Assembly (NCBI GenBank): GCA_017467225.1
Contig: JAFTSR010000202.1
Coordinates: 1 to 5,566 of the forward strand
Direction of reading: 5' to 3'
Source of the DNA: Clostridia bacterium
Lineage (GTDB): Bacteria; Bacillota_A; Clostridia; Oscillospirales; CAG-272
DNA: 5,566 nucleotides
The translations under genes and the position numbers were made by a program. The notes below the pieces were generated by a model. It saw only the letters and a list, made by a program, of their open reading frames with translations, had not been told where the DNA came from and did no database searches. This document shows, one piece after another, positions 1 through 5,566 of the stretch; position 1 is the stretch's first letter; each line of letters starts with the position of its first letter.

Positions 1-555
1 ATCGCCCTTATCGTAACGGGAGGCATAGTAGGCAACATCCATATTGCTACCTGCAGCATCGACAATGGGTGCGGCGGCATCAAAGAAATGCAGTCCGCTG
101 CAGCCCAGCGTTTCTTGAATGTAGCTCGCCATGCCGTCCGAGGTCAAAGGACCTGTGGCAATGACGTTGACAGCATCCGGCACAATCCCACACATCTCCT
201 GCTCTATAACACAGATGTTCGGGTGGTTACGGATTTTTTCGGTGATATAAGCGGAAAAAACGTCGCGATCGACTGCCAACGCCGAGCCTGCCGGCACCTT
301 TGCATAGGCTGCAGCCTCCATGATCAGAGAGCCGCAGCGGCGCATCTCCTCTTTAAGAAGTCCGACCGCGTTGGTTACGCTGTCTGAGCGCAGCGAATTG
401 GAGCAGACCAGCTCCGCCATGCCGGCGCTGTGGTGTGCCGGCGAATATTTGTGCGGCTTCATCTCATAGAGATAAACCGTCACGCCCATTTGGGCGGCTT
501 GCCAGGCTGCCTCGCAGCCGGCAAGTCCCGCACCGAGTACATGAATTTCTGCCAT
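1..555 (-). CDS. trmFO: TrmFO, folate/FAD-dependent tRNA m5U54 methyltransferase (5' part, cut by window edge)
   Basis: The 185 codons present encode the N-terminal part of TrmFO (older names Gid, TrmA-like). The enzyme methylates U54 in the T-loop of tRNA, using methylene-tetrahydrofolate as carbon donor and FAD as cofactor in the cytosol. Visible evidence: the FAD-binding dinucleotide fold starts at residue 6 (VLGAGLAGCEAA, G8-A-G10-L-A-G13), ends its second strand at YEMKP (30-34), and is followed by the family signature PAHH (39-42) and ELVCSNSLRSD (48-58). C51 aligns with Cys53 of the Bacillus subtilis enzyme, a cysteine implicated in catalysis. The family is usually about 435 residues, so more than half lies beyond position 1. 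The ATG at 555 is chosen because it is 6 nt after an AAGGAAA Shine-Dalgarno and gives the usual short N-terminus. It follows topA by 11 nt, so it is very probably cotranscribed. Confidence 0.97.
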   Translation of the reverse strand, partial: MAEIHVLGAGLAGCEAAWQAAQMGVTVYLYEMKPHKYSPAHHSAGMAELVCSNSLRSDSVTNAVGLLKEEMRRCGSLIMEAAAYAKVPAGSALAVDRDVFSAYITEKIRNHPNICVIEQEMCGIVPDAVNVIATGPLTSDGMASYIQETLGCSGLHFFDAAAPIVDAAGSNMDVAYYASRYDKGD

Positions 556-561
556 GATTGA

Positions 562-569
562 TTTCCTTA
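562..569 (-). promoter_or_regulatory. Ribosome binding site of trmFO, joined to the topA stop codon
   Basis: The minus strand reads TAAGGAAA, then six bases, then the trmFO ATG. The TAA is the topA stop codon, so ribosomes ending topA stop on the trmFO Shine-Dalgarno. This suggests translational coupling (inference). Confidence 0.8.
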
Positions 570-2885
570 TTTTGCGTCTTCTGTCGCCGTCTCAACGTCG
601 CTCACTGCTTCGTTTTCCCTCTCCGGTGCCGCTACGCTGTAGCCGCACTCTTCCTTGTGGCAGACCAAGAGATTCTTGGCCTTTTTGAGGAACAGCATCC
701 CGCCGCACTGCGGACAGTGCTCCTTGGTGGGCATATCCCAAGAGGAGAAATCACACGCGGGGTATGCCGAACATCCGTAAAACAGCGACTTCTTTTTGCC
801 CATTTTGGAAACCAGAGGAGAGCCACACTTCGGACAATCCACACCAATCTCTTTATCCTTGGGCTTGGTAAATTTACATTCGGGATAGTGTGCACAAGCA
901 AAGAAGGTGCCAAAGCGCCCGGTGCGCAAAACGACGTCACCGCCGCAAAGCTCGCACTTCATGCCTTCCACCACCTCGCCGATGCCTTCCGTCTCACCCA
1001 CCGGCGCGCTGACCAAGGGCTTGGTGCTGCGGCAGGCCGGATAGTTCGGGCAAGCGGCGAATTTGCCGAAGCGACCCTTCTTTACGATCATGCGGCTGCC
1101 GCACTTATCGCAAATCAGATCGGTTTCCTCAACGGGAACCTTGGCAATCTCGTCGCGCAGCTTTTCCTCGGCGCCTTGCAGCTGCTTGGAGAAGGGCTCC
1201 CAGAACTCCGCCAGGACGTGATCCATGGTGGTCTCGCCCTTTTCAATATCATCCAGGCGGTTTTCCATATCCGCCGTAAAGCCGTAGTCCACGATCGAGG
1301 GGAAATGCTTTTCCATCAGCTCGGTCGTTACCTCACCCAGGGGTGTCGGCAAAAGCGCCTTACCCTCGCGCTTGACGTAGCCGCGCTCCAGGATGGTAGT
1401 GATGATAGGTGTAAAGGTCGAAGGACGGCCGATGCCCTTATCTTCCATTGCTTTGATCAGCGAGCCTTCGTTGAAACGGGCGGGCGGCTCGGTGAAATGC
1501 TGCTCAGGCAGTACGTCCTCGCAACGCAGAACAGCGCCCTCCTGCAGCGCAGGAATGCGCACGTCGCGCTCCTCCTTGGGCTCGCCGTCCTGTGCGGTTG
1601 TTTCCTCCTCGGTCTCCTCGTACAGAGCCATATAGCCCGGGAAGGTTACGCTGTAGCCACCTGTATGGAACAGATGACCCGCACATTCCAGATCAACGCC
1701 GACAACAGACAAGGTTGCCGACTGCATCTGGCTCGCTACGAATCTCTCCCAGATCAGCTTATACAAGCGGTACTGATCGGGCGTCAGCATCTTGCGGATT
1801 TTGAGCGGCTCAAGATCGACTCTGGCCGGGCGGATAGCCTCGTGCGCATCCTGCGCACCGGCACGGGATTTATACTGACGGGGTGCTTCGGGATAATAAT
1901 CGGTGCCGTACTTCTCGCCAATATAAGCGCGTGCAGCCTCCTGAGCCTCGGCGCTGACACGCAGCGAGTCGGTACGCATATAGGTGATCAAACCTTGTGC
2001 GCCACCGTTTTCCGCACCCAGGTTGATACCTTCATACAGCTCCTGTGCAACACGCATAATACGCTGCGACTGGAAGCCAATCTTACGGGAGGCCTCCTGC
2101 TGCATAGTGGAAGTCGTAAACGGAGGTGCAGGCAGCTTGCTGCGCGTTGACTTTTTGACCTCGCGCACCGTGAAATCATTGCTCTTGGCAGCATCTACAA
2201 TTGCCTGTGCTGCGCTCTCGCTATCAAGACGAACCTTCCCCTGGCTATTTCCGACGTAATGCACGGCAAAGGTGCGTCCCTTTTCATCGGGGCACTCCAG
2301 CTGCGCGTCGACCGTCCAATATTCCTCAGCCACGAAGGCGCGGATCTCCTGCTCACGCTCAACGATCATGCGCTCTGCGACCGACTGCACACGGCCTGCG
2401 CTCAGACCGCTCTGCACGTTCTTCCAGAGCAGCGGACTGATCTTGTAGCCCACAATACGGTCAAGAATTCTTCTTGCCTGCTGCGCATTGACCTGGTTCA
2501 TATCCAAGGGACGAGGTGCCTTGATGGCCGCCTTGACCGCCGTCTTGGTGATCTCGTTGAAGGAAACGCGCATGACCTTTTCCTGCGGAATATTGAGGAC
2601 TGTGGCCAGGTGCCAGGAGATGGCCTCACCCTCGCGGTCAGGGTCGGTTGCGAGATAAACGCGCGTTGCCGCCTTGGCTTCCTTGCGAATGTCGCGGATC
2701 AGTTCACCTCTGCCGCGGATGTTGATATAATGCGGCTCAAAATTATTTTCAATGTCGACACCCAAAGAGCTCTTGGGAAGATCGCGCACATGACCCTTGG
2801 AGGCAATGACGCGATAATTCGAGCCCAGATAGCTTTTGATCGTTCCGATCTTATTGGGTGACTCCAGTATGACCAAATAAGACAT
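567..2885 (-). CDS. topA: DNA topoisomerase I (type IA), with four C-terminal zinc ribbons
   Basis: This 772-residue protein is a complete bacterial topoisomerase I, which relaxes negative supercoils by cutting one strand and passing the other. The TOPRIM domain is at about 1-115: E8 in the LESPNK loop (K12 matches E. coli K13), and the metal-binding triad D81, D83, E85 in DPDREGEAISWHL. The core carries LSAGRVQS (161-168) and the active-site ITYMRTDS (300-307), where Y302 is the DNA-linking tyrosine and R304 its partner (E. coli Y319 and R321). Domain residues such as GIGRPST (484-490) are intact. Four Cys4 zinc ribbons follow: C592/595/612/618, C644/647/664/670, C684/687/705/711 and C724/727/742/747. 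An acidic tail ends the protein. B. subtilis TopA is 691 residues, so this one is longer, mainly in the tail. The ATG fits the family N-terminus, but the nearest purine-rich site (AAAGG) is 14 nt away, so initiation may be weak. Confidence 0.99.
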   Translation of the reverse strand: MSYLVILESPNKIGTIKSYLGSNYRVIASKGHVRDLPKSSLGVDIENNFEPHYINIRGRGELIRDIRKEAKAATRVYLATDPDREGEAISWHLATVLNIPQEKVMRVSFNEITKTAVKAAIKAPRPLDMNQVNAQQARRILDRIVGYKISPLLWKNVQSGLSAGRVQSVAERMIVEREQEIRAFVAEEYWTVDAQLECPDEKGRTFAVHYVGNSQGKVRLDSESAAQAIVDAAKSNDFTVREVKKSTRSKLPAPPFTTSTMQQEASRKIGFQSQRIMRVAQELYEGINLGAENGGAQGLITYMRTDSLRVSAEAQEAARAYIGEKYGTDYYPEAPRQYKSRAGAQDAHEAIRPARVDLEPLKIRKMLTPDQYRLYKLIWERFVASQMQSATLSVVGVDLECAGHLFHTGGYSVTFPGYMALYEETEEETTAQDGEPKEERDVRIPALQEGAVLRCEDVLPEQHFTEPPARFNEGSLIKAMEDKGIGRPSTFTPIITTILERGYVKREGKALLPTPLGEVTTELMEKHFPSIVDYGFTADMENRLDDIEKGETTMDHVLAEFWEPFSKQLQGAEEKLRDEIAKVPVEETDLICDKCGSRMIVKKGRFGKFAACPNYPACRSTKPLVSAPVGETEGIGEVVEGMKCELCGGDVVLRTGRFGTFFACAHYPECKFTKPKDKEIGVDCPKCGSPLVSKMGKKKSLFYGCSAYPACDFSSWDMPTKEHCPQCGGMLFLKKAKNLLVCHKEECGYSVAAPERENEAVSDVETATEDAK
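645..1112 (-). other. Zinc-ribbon array of TopA (residues 592-747)
   Basis: Four consecutive Cys4 modules are encoded here. The first three share C-x2-C-x16/17-C-x5-C and motifs such as GRFGKFAACPNYPAC or its variants. The fourth is shorter, C-x2-C-x14-C-x4-C, and lacks the YPxC ending. In the family these ribbons bind single-stranded DNA and can contact RNA polymerase. Their role here is inferred. Confidence 0.9.
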
Positions 2886-2962
2886 ATTCTTGCTAAAAAC
2901 CTTTCTTTACCTTGACTCAGTTGATGTATTTTCTCTCCGCCAGCGGAGTTATTGACAATAGT
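2886..2962 (-). other. dprA-topA intergenic gap, possible topA leader or promoter
   Basis: This 77-bp AT-rich gap is the only sizeable break inside the four-gene run. On the minus strand a TTGTCA (2953-2958, five of six matches to a -35 box) lies right after the dprA stop. The best -10-like hexamer, GAAAAT, is 19 nt further on and only a partial match. A short GC-rich inverted repeat, CTCCGC/GCGGAG, occupies 2935-2948 and would lie between the two boxes. No U-run follows it, so it is not an obvious terminator. A separate topA promoter is possible but unproven. Confidence 0.35.
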
Positions 2963-4372
2963 TTATTTGCGGCTGATCATGCCACCCGGCAAGGAGCGGA
3001 CCAGCCCTTTGATCTGCAGCACGGAAATCGCCGCCAAGAGCGTGCCCATAGGCATACCCAGATGCTTCAGCTTATCCACGGCAATCGGCTCCTCCGAGGG
3101 AATGGCATCCAAAATCGCGCGCTGCGTTTCGTTGAGCGAGGCGACAGCTGCGGAGGAACGGTCTCCCGGGTTGGCGGTATCCTTGGGTGACAGGCGCGTA
3201 TCCTCCACCGGCGGCTTGGCATCCGCCGACGGTGCAGTACGCTTGCTTGTCGAGCTTTCCCTTTTTGCAGTTTCTGCTTTCTTGGGCGCACGTGCAGTGG
3301 GCTGTGTACGCTGATCTGTCGGCTGATCCGCCTTGGGCAGCGCACCCGCCTGCTCTGCAGGAACACGCACGTACCCGCCGACGACGCGGCTGTATACGCC
3401 CATCTCGGCCAGTGCTTGCCCGTCATAATCGGATTTTAGGTTCTTGGGCAGATGACGCAGATCAGTATACAAAAATTCGTAGTACGACAGAATGTCCTTG
3501 CCGGACAGCGCTACGTGAGCGCCATCGCGGATCAGACGGTTGGTACCCGAAGCATTGGCCGCGCCGACGTTGGCCGGAACGGCGAACAGATCGCGTCCCT
3601 GCTGCAGCGCACGATCCGCCGTAATTAGCGAACCGCTGCCCTCTTCCGCATCGATGACCACCGTAGCCTGACACAAGCCGCTGATCAGACGGTTACGGAT
3701 GGGGAAATTCGATCCCTTGGGTTCCGCACCCGGTGCAAACTCCGAGATCAGAACGCCGCGATTAGCGATAATATTCATAAATCCTTCATGCTCCGGCGGA
3801 TACGGAACGTCCACACCACCGCCGAGAATGGCGATGGTCTTGCCGCCGGCCTTCATGGCCGCGCAAGCCGCCACGCTGTCGATACCGAGCGCCATGCCGC
3901 TAACGACAATCGCACCGGCGCTGGCCAGCTCATAGGCTATTTTATACGCCATGCTGCGTCCGTATTCACTCATGCGGCGCGTTCCGACAATGGCCACGCA
4001 CAGCTGATTCTGAAAGCTGGGCAGCTCGCCGCGGCAATAAAGCAGCAGCGGCGGATCGTTCAGCACGCGATAGCTGTAAGGGTATGCATCCTCATGATAG
4101 CAAAGAATACGAATACCGTGCTTACGGCAATATTCCTCCACAGCAAAGGCATCCTCCAGGCGCTTATCGGCCAGGGCTGCCAGCTGCTTGTCGCTCAGAT
4201 CAGGAACCAACTCATGCAGCCGATCCTTGGGTGCCTCAAATACATCATACGCGCTGCCAAAGCGCTCCAGAAGCTGCGGGTACAAGCGATTTGCCGCGCC
4301 CAGGCGCAAGGACAGCCATATCCAGAACAGCTGCTCTGAGCGGCGCGACATGGACATCATGGATTCCGTCAT
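2963..4372 (-). CDS. dprA: DprA/Smf, DNA-processing protein and RecA loader
   Basis: DprA binds incoming single-stranded DNA and loads RecA during natural transformation. In many non-competent bacteria it is kept with an unclear role. The 469 residues show a SAM/helix-hairpin-like N-terminus (about 12-105), then the Rossmann-type DprA core (about 118-300): VAIVGTRRMSEYGR (127-139), VVSGMALGID (156-165), ILGGGVDVPYP (182-192), NFPIRNRLISGL (222-233) and EGSGSLITA (244-252). A Pro/Lys/Thr/Ser/Ala-rich linker at about 340-410 leads to a winged-helix domain (411-469), ending SLPGGMISRK. B. subtilis DprA is about 300 residues, so the linker and winged helix explain the extra length. The His usual in GIDxxAH is alanine here (A169). 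The start follows GGAGG by 8 nt and its ATG overlaps the upstream TGA, which indicates coupling to the methyltransferase. Several later Met codons (M5, M6, M8) are alternatives. Confidence 0.97.
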   Translation of the reverse strand: MTESMMSMSRRSEQLFWIWLSLRLGAANRLYPQLLERFGSAYDVFEAPKDRLHELVPDLSDKQLAALADKRLEDAFAVEEYCRKHGIRILCYHEDAYPYSYRVLNDPPLLLYCRGELPSFQNQLCVAIVGTRRMSEYGRSMAYKIAYELASAGAIVVSGMALGIDSVAACAAMKAGGKTIAILGGGVDVPYPPEHEGFMNIIANRGVLISEFAPGAEPKGSNFPIRNRLISGLCQATVVIDAEEGSGSLITADRALQQGRDLFAVPANVGAANASGTNRLIRDGAHVALSGKDILSYYEFLYTDLRHLPKNLKSDYDGQALAEMGVYSRVVGGYVRVPAEQAGALPKADQPTDQRTQPTARAPKKAETAKRESSTSKRTAPSADAKPPVEDTRLSPKDTANPGDRSSAAVASLNETQRAILDAIPSEEPIAVDKLKHLGMPMGTLLAAISVLQIKGLVRSLPGGMISRK

Positions 4373-5238
4373 ATCTCATCCCTCCGGGTTGTTTTTTTAT
4401 CTTCGGTGCGAAACGACCACATCAATAGCGATGCGGCAACTGCGGCATTGAGAGACTCCGCACGATCCGTCATGGGAATGTAGACCGTGCGATCACAAGC
4501 CGCGATGGTGGCATCACTCAGCCCGTGCCCTTCGTTGCCAATCACAACGCAATCTCCGCACATCGGTGCAAATGAACCAAGCTGCAAAGCGTTTCGGTCA
4601 AGTGCCGCCGCAAAGGTACGGCGACCTGCCCGTCCAAGAGAGGCAACCGTCGCAGGAATATCAGTCACGCGATAAATGCTCTGCCTGAACAGCGTTCCCA
4701 TAGAGGCGCGCACTGTTTTGGGATTGTAAATATCGGCACAGTCCGCGCTGATTACCAGATGATCCACACCGAGCGCCGCAGCGCTGCGGATAATCGCACC
4801 GAGATTGGAGGGATCGCGTACTGACTCCAGAATGACGATGCGCTCAAAGGGCGGAATGTTCTGCACATCCGCATCAGCCGTATGCAGCGGTAGAAATTCG
4901 CAGGTGCAGATGACACCCTCCGGCGCGTTTTCCTCGCTCACGCGGTCAAACAGACTGTCCTCAAGACACAGCACCTCCGCCCCCGACGGCAATGTCGTAT
5001 TTCCGTCCAGAAGCTGACGTAAAAGGGCTTGCGACTGGCTGTTTTTCAGAAAAATCGTTCGCACCGGCAGCCTTGAGAGCAGCGCTTCCTTGGCCAGCTT
5101 GATGCCGTCAAAGCGAAACAAATTGGCCACCTTGCGATGCTTTCGTTCACTCAATTTGACCAGTTCTACCACGCGTCCGTTCTGTCTGGACGTGATGGGT
5201 GGCTGCGTCAAAAACGATTGCAGGTATTGATCATTCAC
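4369..5238 (-). CDS. SpoU/TrmH-family RNA 2'-O-methyltransferase
   Basis: This 289-residue protein (counted from the GTG) is a SPOUT-class enzyme that uses S-adenosylmethionine to methylate a ribose 2'-OH in rRNA or tRNA. Residues 22-120 resemble the SpoU substrate-binding domain. The knotted catalytic domain has all three motifs: motif 1 NLGAIIRSAAALG (N145, R151), motif 2 VIGNEGHGLS (N235, E236) and motif 3 IPMTDRAESLNAAVAASLL (S262, N264). Family assignment is firm. The target nucleotide is not: RlmB-like 23S rRNA, TsnR-like or another rRNA position cannot be told apart here. GTG at 5238 is preferred because AAGGAGG lies 10 nt upstream. An in-frame ATG at 5265 has no Shine-Dalgarno and would place that AAGGAGG inside the coding region. 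The gene follows rplT, a common position for this family in Bacillota, and its stop overlaps the dprA start in ATGA. Confidence 0.95.
   Translation of the reverse strand: MNDQYLQSFLTQPPITSRQNGRVVELVKLSERKHRKVANLFRFDGIKLAKEALLSRLPVRTIFLKNSQSQALLRQLLDGNTTLPSGAEVLCLEDSLFDRVSEENAPEGVICTCEFLPLHTADADVQNIPPFERIVILESVRDPSNLGAIIRSAAALGVDHLVISADCADIYNPKTVRASMGTLFRQSIYRVTDIPATVASLGRAGRRTFAAALDRNALQLGSFAPMCGDCVVIGNEGHGLSDATIAACDRTVYIPMTDRAESLNAAVAASLLMWSFRTEDKKTTRRDEI
4380..4385 (-). promoter_or_regulatory. Ribosome binding site of dprA inside the methyltransferase 3' end
   Basis: GGAGGG lies in the last codons of the methyltransferase, and its GGAGG core ends 8 nt before the dprA ATG. Together with the 4-base ATGA overlap it fixes the dprA start and suggests reinitiation or coupled translation. 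Confidence 0.85.
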
Positions 5239-5248
5239 GGTGCGAGAT

Positions 5249-5255
5249 CCTCCTT
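5249..5255 (-). promoter_or_regulatory. Ribosome binding site that decides the GTG start of the methyltransferase
   Basis: AAGGAGG, a near-perfect anti-16S match, sits 10 nt before the GTG at 5238. It lies downstream of the competing ATG at 5265, which has only AT-rich sequence in front of it. An out-of-frame ATG overlaps just after the GTG and would not give the protein. Confidence 0.8.
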
Positions 5256-5270
5256 TTCTTTCCATAATTG

Positions 5271-5280
5271 GAAATATTTC
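5271..5280. repeat. Short perfect palindrome GAAATATTTC
   Basis: A 10-bp self-complementary AT-rich sequence lies between the 13-bp inverted repeat and the methyltransferase ribosome binding site. It may be chance in AT-rich DNA or half of an operator. No function is assigned. Confidence 0.4.
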
Positions 5281-5287
5281 GGTACTT

Positions 5288-5317
5288 TTTGTCCTAAAAC
5301 GAAGGTTTTAGGACAAA
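5288..5317. repeat. Perfect 13-bp inverted repeat in the methyltransferase leader
   Basis: Arms TTTGTCCTAAAAC (5288-5300) and GTTTTAGGACAAA (5305-5317) are exact reverse complements around a 4-base spacer, GAAG. Neither strand has a U-run after the stem: the minus strand continues with AAG and the plus strand with TTG. It therefore does not look like an intrinsic terminator. It lies 50-80 nt upstream of the GTG start, where an operator or a leader-RNA hairpin would be expected. The arms share TTTGTCnTAA with a third copy at 5334-5343. The binding partner is unknown. Confidence 0.8.
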
Positions 5318-5332
5318 TTGAAGATATCTGTA

Positions 5333-5360
5333 ATTATGACAAAAACCCGCTGTACTCAAG
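5333..5360 (-). promoter_or_regulatory. Tentative promoter overlapping the rplT terminator
   Basis: The minus strand has CATAAT (5333-5338, five of six matches to TATAAT). A TTGAGT (four of six) lies 15 nt upstream within the terminator hairpin, a shorter spacing than the usual 17. Starting here would give a leader of roughly 90 nt that includes the 13-bp hairpin. This is weak evidence. Readthrough from rplT or another start is equally possible. Confidence 0.25.
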
Positions 5361-5367
5361 CGGGTTT
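5341..5367 (-). terminator. Intrinsic terminator of the rplT operon
   Basis: On the minus strand AAACCCGC and GCGGGTTT form an 8-bp stem, plus one more possible A-T pair, around a short loop. The stem runs into TTTTTGTC. It begins 13 nt after the rplT stop codon and points the same way, so it most likely ends the ribosomal-protein transcript. Confidence 0.88.
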
Positions 5368-5380
5368 CTATCAAAAAGCC

Positions 5381-5566
5381 TTACAGGGCAGCCTTTGCCT
5401 GTGCAGCGAGAGCTGCAAAAGCTTCCTTATCGGAGACAGCGATCTCAGCGAGCATCTTGCGGTTGAGAGTAACGCCTGCCTTCTTCAAGCCGTGCATAAA
5501 GGTAGAGTAGTTCATACCGTTTACCTTGCACTGTGCGGAAATACGAGTGATCCACAGGGATCTGAA
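5381..5566 (-). CDS. rplT: 50S ribosomal protein L20 (3' part, cut by window edge)
   Basis: The 61 codons and the TAA stop encode the C-terminal half of L20, a 23S rRNA-binding protein needed early in assembly of the large ribosomal subunit. The translation starts [12 protein letters not shown] and continues through [16 protein letters not shown] (residues 17-32 of the visible part) to [10 protein letters not shown] and an Ala/Lys-rich end. It parallels E. coli FRQLWIARINAA, NGISYSKFINGLKKA and RKILADIAV. L20 is usually about 117 residues, so roughly the first half lies past position 5566. In most bacteria it closes the infC-rpmI-rplT operon, which fits the terminator just downstream. Its C-terminal domain also represses that operon in known cases. 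The leader site for this would lie outside the window. Confidence 0.97.
   Translation of the reverse strand, partial: FRSLWITRISAQCKVNGMNYSTFMHGLKKAGVTLNRKMLAEIAVSDKEAFAALAAQAKAAL

Noticed and set aside
558..2150. A 530-codon open frame on the plus strand opposite topA
   Set aside because: It lies wholly antisense to a certain, fully conserved topA and has no ribosome binding site. It also shows no recognizable domain. Open antisense frames are common opposite GC-rich genes with biased third positions.
2259..2861. A 200-codon plus-strand frame and others opposite dprA (for example 3788-4339)
   Set aside because: All are shadows of topA and dprA, with no motif, start signal or independent support.
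2935..2948. GC-rich inverted repeat as a dprA terminator
   Set aside because: The stem is only 5-6 bp with a very short loop, and no U-run follows on the minus strand.
2952..2957. A perfect TTGACA on the plus strand as a promoter
   Set aside because: The hexamer 17 nt further on is GATCAT, a poor -10, and transcription would run antisense into dprA with no gene to serve.
5262..5271. CCATAATTGG as a CArG-like site
   Set aside because: This pattern belongs to eukaryotic MADS factors. In this AT-rich bacterial leader it is best taken as chance.
5296..5309. AAAC-N4-GTTT at the centre of the inverted repeat as a Gram-positive LexA (SOS) box
   Set aside because: The consensus is GAAC-N4-GTTC. 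Both half-sites carry A or T where the critical G or C should be, so the match is too weak to claim SOS control.

Overview
The window is a compact run of five bacterial housekeeping genes, all on the minus strand and read from high to low coordinates: rplT (3' part) – SpoU/TrmH-family RNA methyltransferase – dprA – topA – trmFO (5' part). No mobile element, CRISPR array, tRNA, rRNA or phage gene is visible, and there is no intact gene on the plus strand.

Organism (inference): a low-to-mid GC Gram-positive, most likely class Clostridia and possibly an Oscillospirales gut lineage. The reasons are the folate-type tRNA methyltransferase TrmFO, the dprA-topA-trmFO order typical of Bacillota, strong AGGAGG-type ribosome binding sites, and fairly GC-rich coding DNA with AT-rich intergenic gaps. 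The exact genus cannot be read from this window.

Layout: 5381-5566 is the C-terminal half of ribosomal protein L20, closed by a clear intrinsic terminator (5341-5367). Next comes an AT-rich leader (5239-5340) with a perfect 13-bp inverted repeat and related TTTGTCnTAA copies. The methyltransferase (4369-5238) probably starts at a GTG rather than at an upstream ATG. It overlaps dprA (2963-4372) by an ATGA junction. A 77-bp gap then precedes topA (567-2885). The topA stop codon adjoins the Shine-Dalgarno of trmFO (1-555), which runs off the left edge.

How the genes work together: rplT ends its own ribosomal-protein operon. The next four look like one transcription unit, possibly with an extra start before topA. 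It mixes RNA modification (the methyltransferase, and TrmFO making m5U54 in tRNA) with DNA handling (DprA loading RecA on single-stranded DNA, TopA relaxing negative supercoils). All the proteins keep their family's key residues, so nothing looks broken. I see no wholly new system. The most unexplained sequence is the symmetrical leader ahead of the methyltransferase.
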